Below are positions 63,786 through 64,000 of a stretch of DNA of 64,000 nt, piece after piece. The notes beneath the pieces are model-generated. The model did not search any database, was not told where the DNA came from, and worked only from the letters and a program-made list of their open reading frames with translations. Position numbers and translations under genes: made by a program. Source of the DNA: Altericroceibacterium xinjiangense (lineage in GTDB: Bacteria; Pseudomonadota; Alphaproteobacteria; Sphingomonadales; Sphingomonadaceae); the NCBI RefSeq assembly GCF_003958635.1, contig NZ_RSEK01000004.1, positions 124,001-188,000 of the forward strand, given 5' to 3'. How positions within the stretch are numbered: the first letter of the stretch is position 1; every line of letters begins with the position of its first letter.

Positions 63786-64000
63786 ATGAACGTGATCGCC
63801 TTGGGCACCCTTGGGGGGATGGCGACCGCGCTCGCGACTTTCATTGGTGCCTTGCCGGTGTTGTTCGCCAATCCCGCGTCCGAACGCTACAGCAACGCGA
63901 TGCTCGGCTTTGCCGCGGGGGTCATGATCTCCGCGTCGTATCTGTCGCTGATCGTCCCGGCCGCGGACATCGCACAGGCAAATGGGCACGGTTCGGGTTT
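63786..64000 (+). CDS. ZIP family metal transporter, N-terminus cut by window edge
   Basis: Open frame from ATG to the window end (71 codons). VIALGTLGGMATALATFIGA and MLGFAAGVMISASYLSLIVP are the first two membrane helices of the ZupT/ZIP family, whose members import zinc, iron or other divalent cations across the inner membrane. The rest lies outside the window, so the family call rests on the N-terminal helices only. Confidence 0.7.
   Translation, partial: MNVIALGTLGGMATALATFIGALPVLFANPASERYSNAMLGFAAGVMISASYLSLIVPAADIAQANGHGSG

Overview
The window looks like chromosomal DNA from a high-GC alphaproteobacterium of the order Sphingomonadales (Novosphingobium, Sphingobium or Erythrobacteraceae type). 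The basis is protein resemblance recognised by eye: alphaproteobacterial core genes (gapR, a DUF1244 gene and pyk side by side) and, mainly, a large set of homologues of the Sphingobium SYK-6 and Novosphingobium lignin-aromatics (lig) enzymes. No database search was run.

Layout. 0-19 kb is mostly housekeeping: an SDR, a chemoreceptor, an OmpA protein, pyruvate kinase, DUF1244, gapR, yebC-ruvC with a tiny coupled ORF between them, ubiG, lysC and a flavin oxidoreductase. It holds two damaged genes: a secreted protein split by an in-frame TAG, and a LuxR-type regulator whose membrane tail is out of frame at a run of eight G. 19-50 kb is an aromatic-catabolism island. It contains (a) a LigM-type tetrahydrofolate O-demethylase with a methylesterase-like hydrolase and a divergent VOC protein; (b) a long minus-strand operon (LigF-like glutathione transferases, aldehyde dehydrogenase, amidohydrolase, phosphatase-like protein, SDR, VOC, alcohol dehydrogenase, TauD-like dioxygenase) whose substrate I cannot name; (c) a core-MetE methyltransferase; (d) a TonB-dependent receptor, a LigW-like decarboxylase, two NTF2-like proteins (one resembling the gamma-formaldehyde lyases LdpA/PcfL) and a LigD-type C-alpha dehydrogenase; (e) a complete protocatechuate 4,5-cleavage pathway: ligJ, ligA, ligB, ligC on one strand and ligK, ligU, ligI divergently.

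How they may work together (inference): the receptor imports lignin-derived aromatics; SDR, GST and NTF2 enzymes break dimer linkages; LigW-like and LigM-like enzymes convert 5-carboxyvanillate and vanillate towards protocatechuate; methyl groups leave through 5-methyl-tetrahydrofolate, perhaps to homocysteine via the MetE-like protein; LigABCIUJK finish to pyruvate and oxaloacetate. No regulator gene and no inner-membrane aromatic permease was seen in this island, yet the promoters of ligM and of the ligJAB/ligKUI operons share a 17-bp near-identical palindromic motif.

50-64 kb holds an NDUFA9-like protein, tRNA-Leu(CAG), a trimeric autotransporter adhesin whose head carries Asp/Gly-rich inserts, an AraC regulator, a cluster of EF-hand envelope proteins, a PilZ protein next to a five-PAS GGDEF-EAL protein, an SDR, a 3'-5' exonuclease and the start of a ZIP metal transporter cut by the window edge. 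No CRISPR array, rRNA, intact insertion sequence or prophage was seen.
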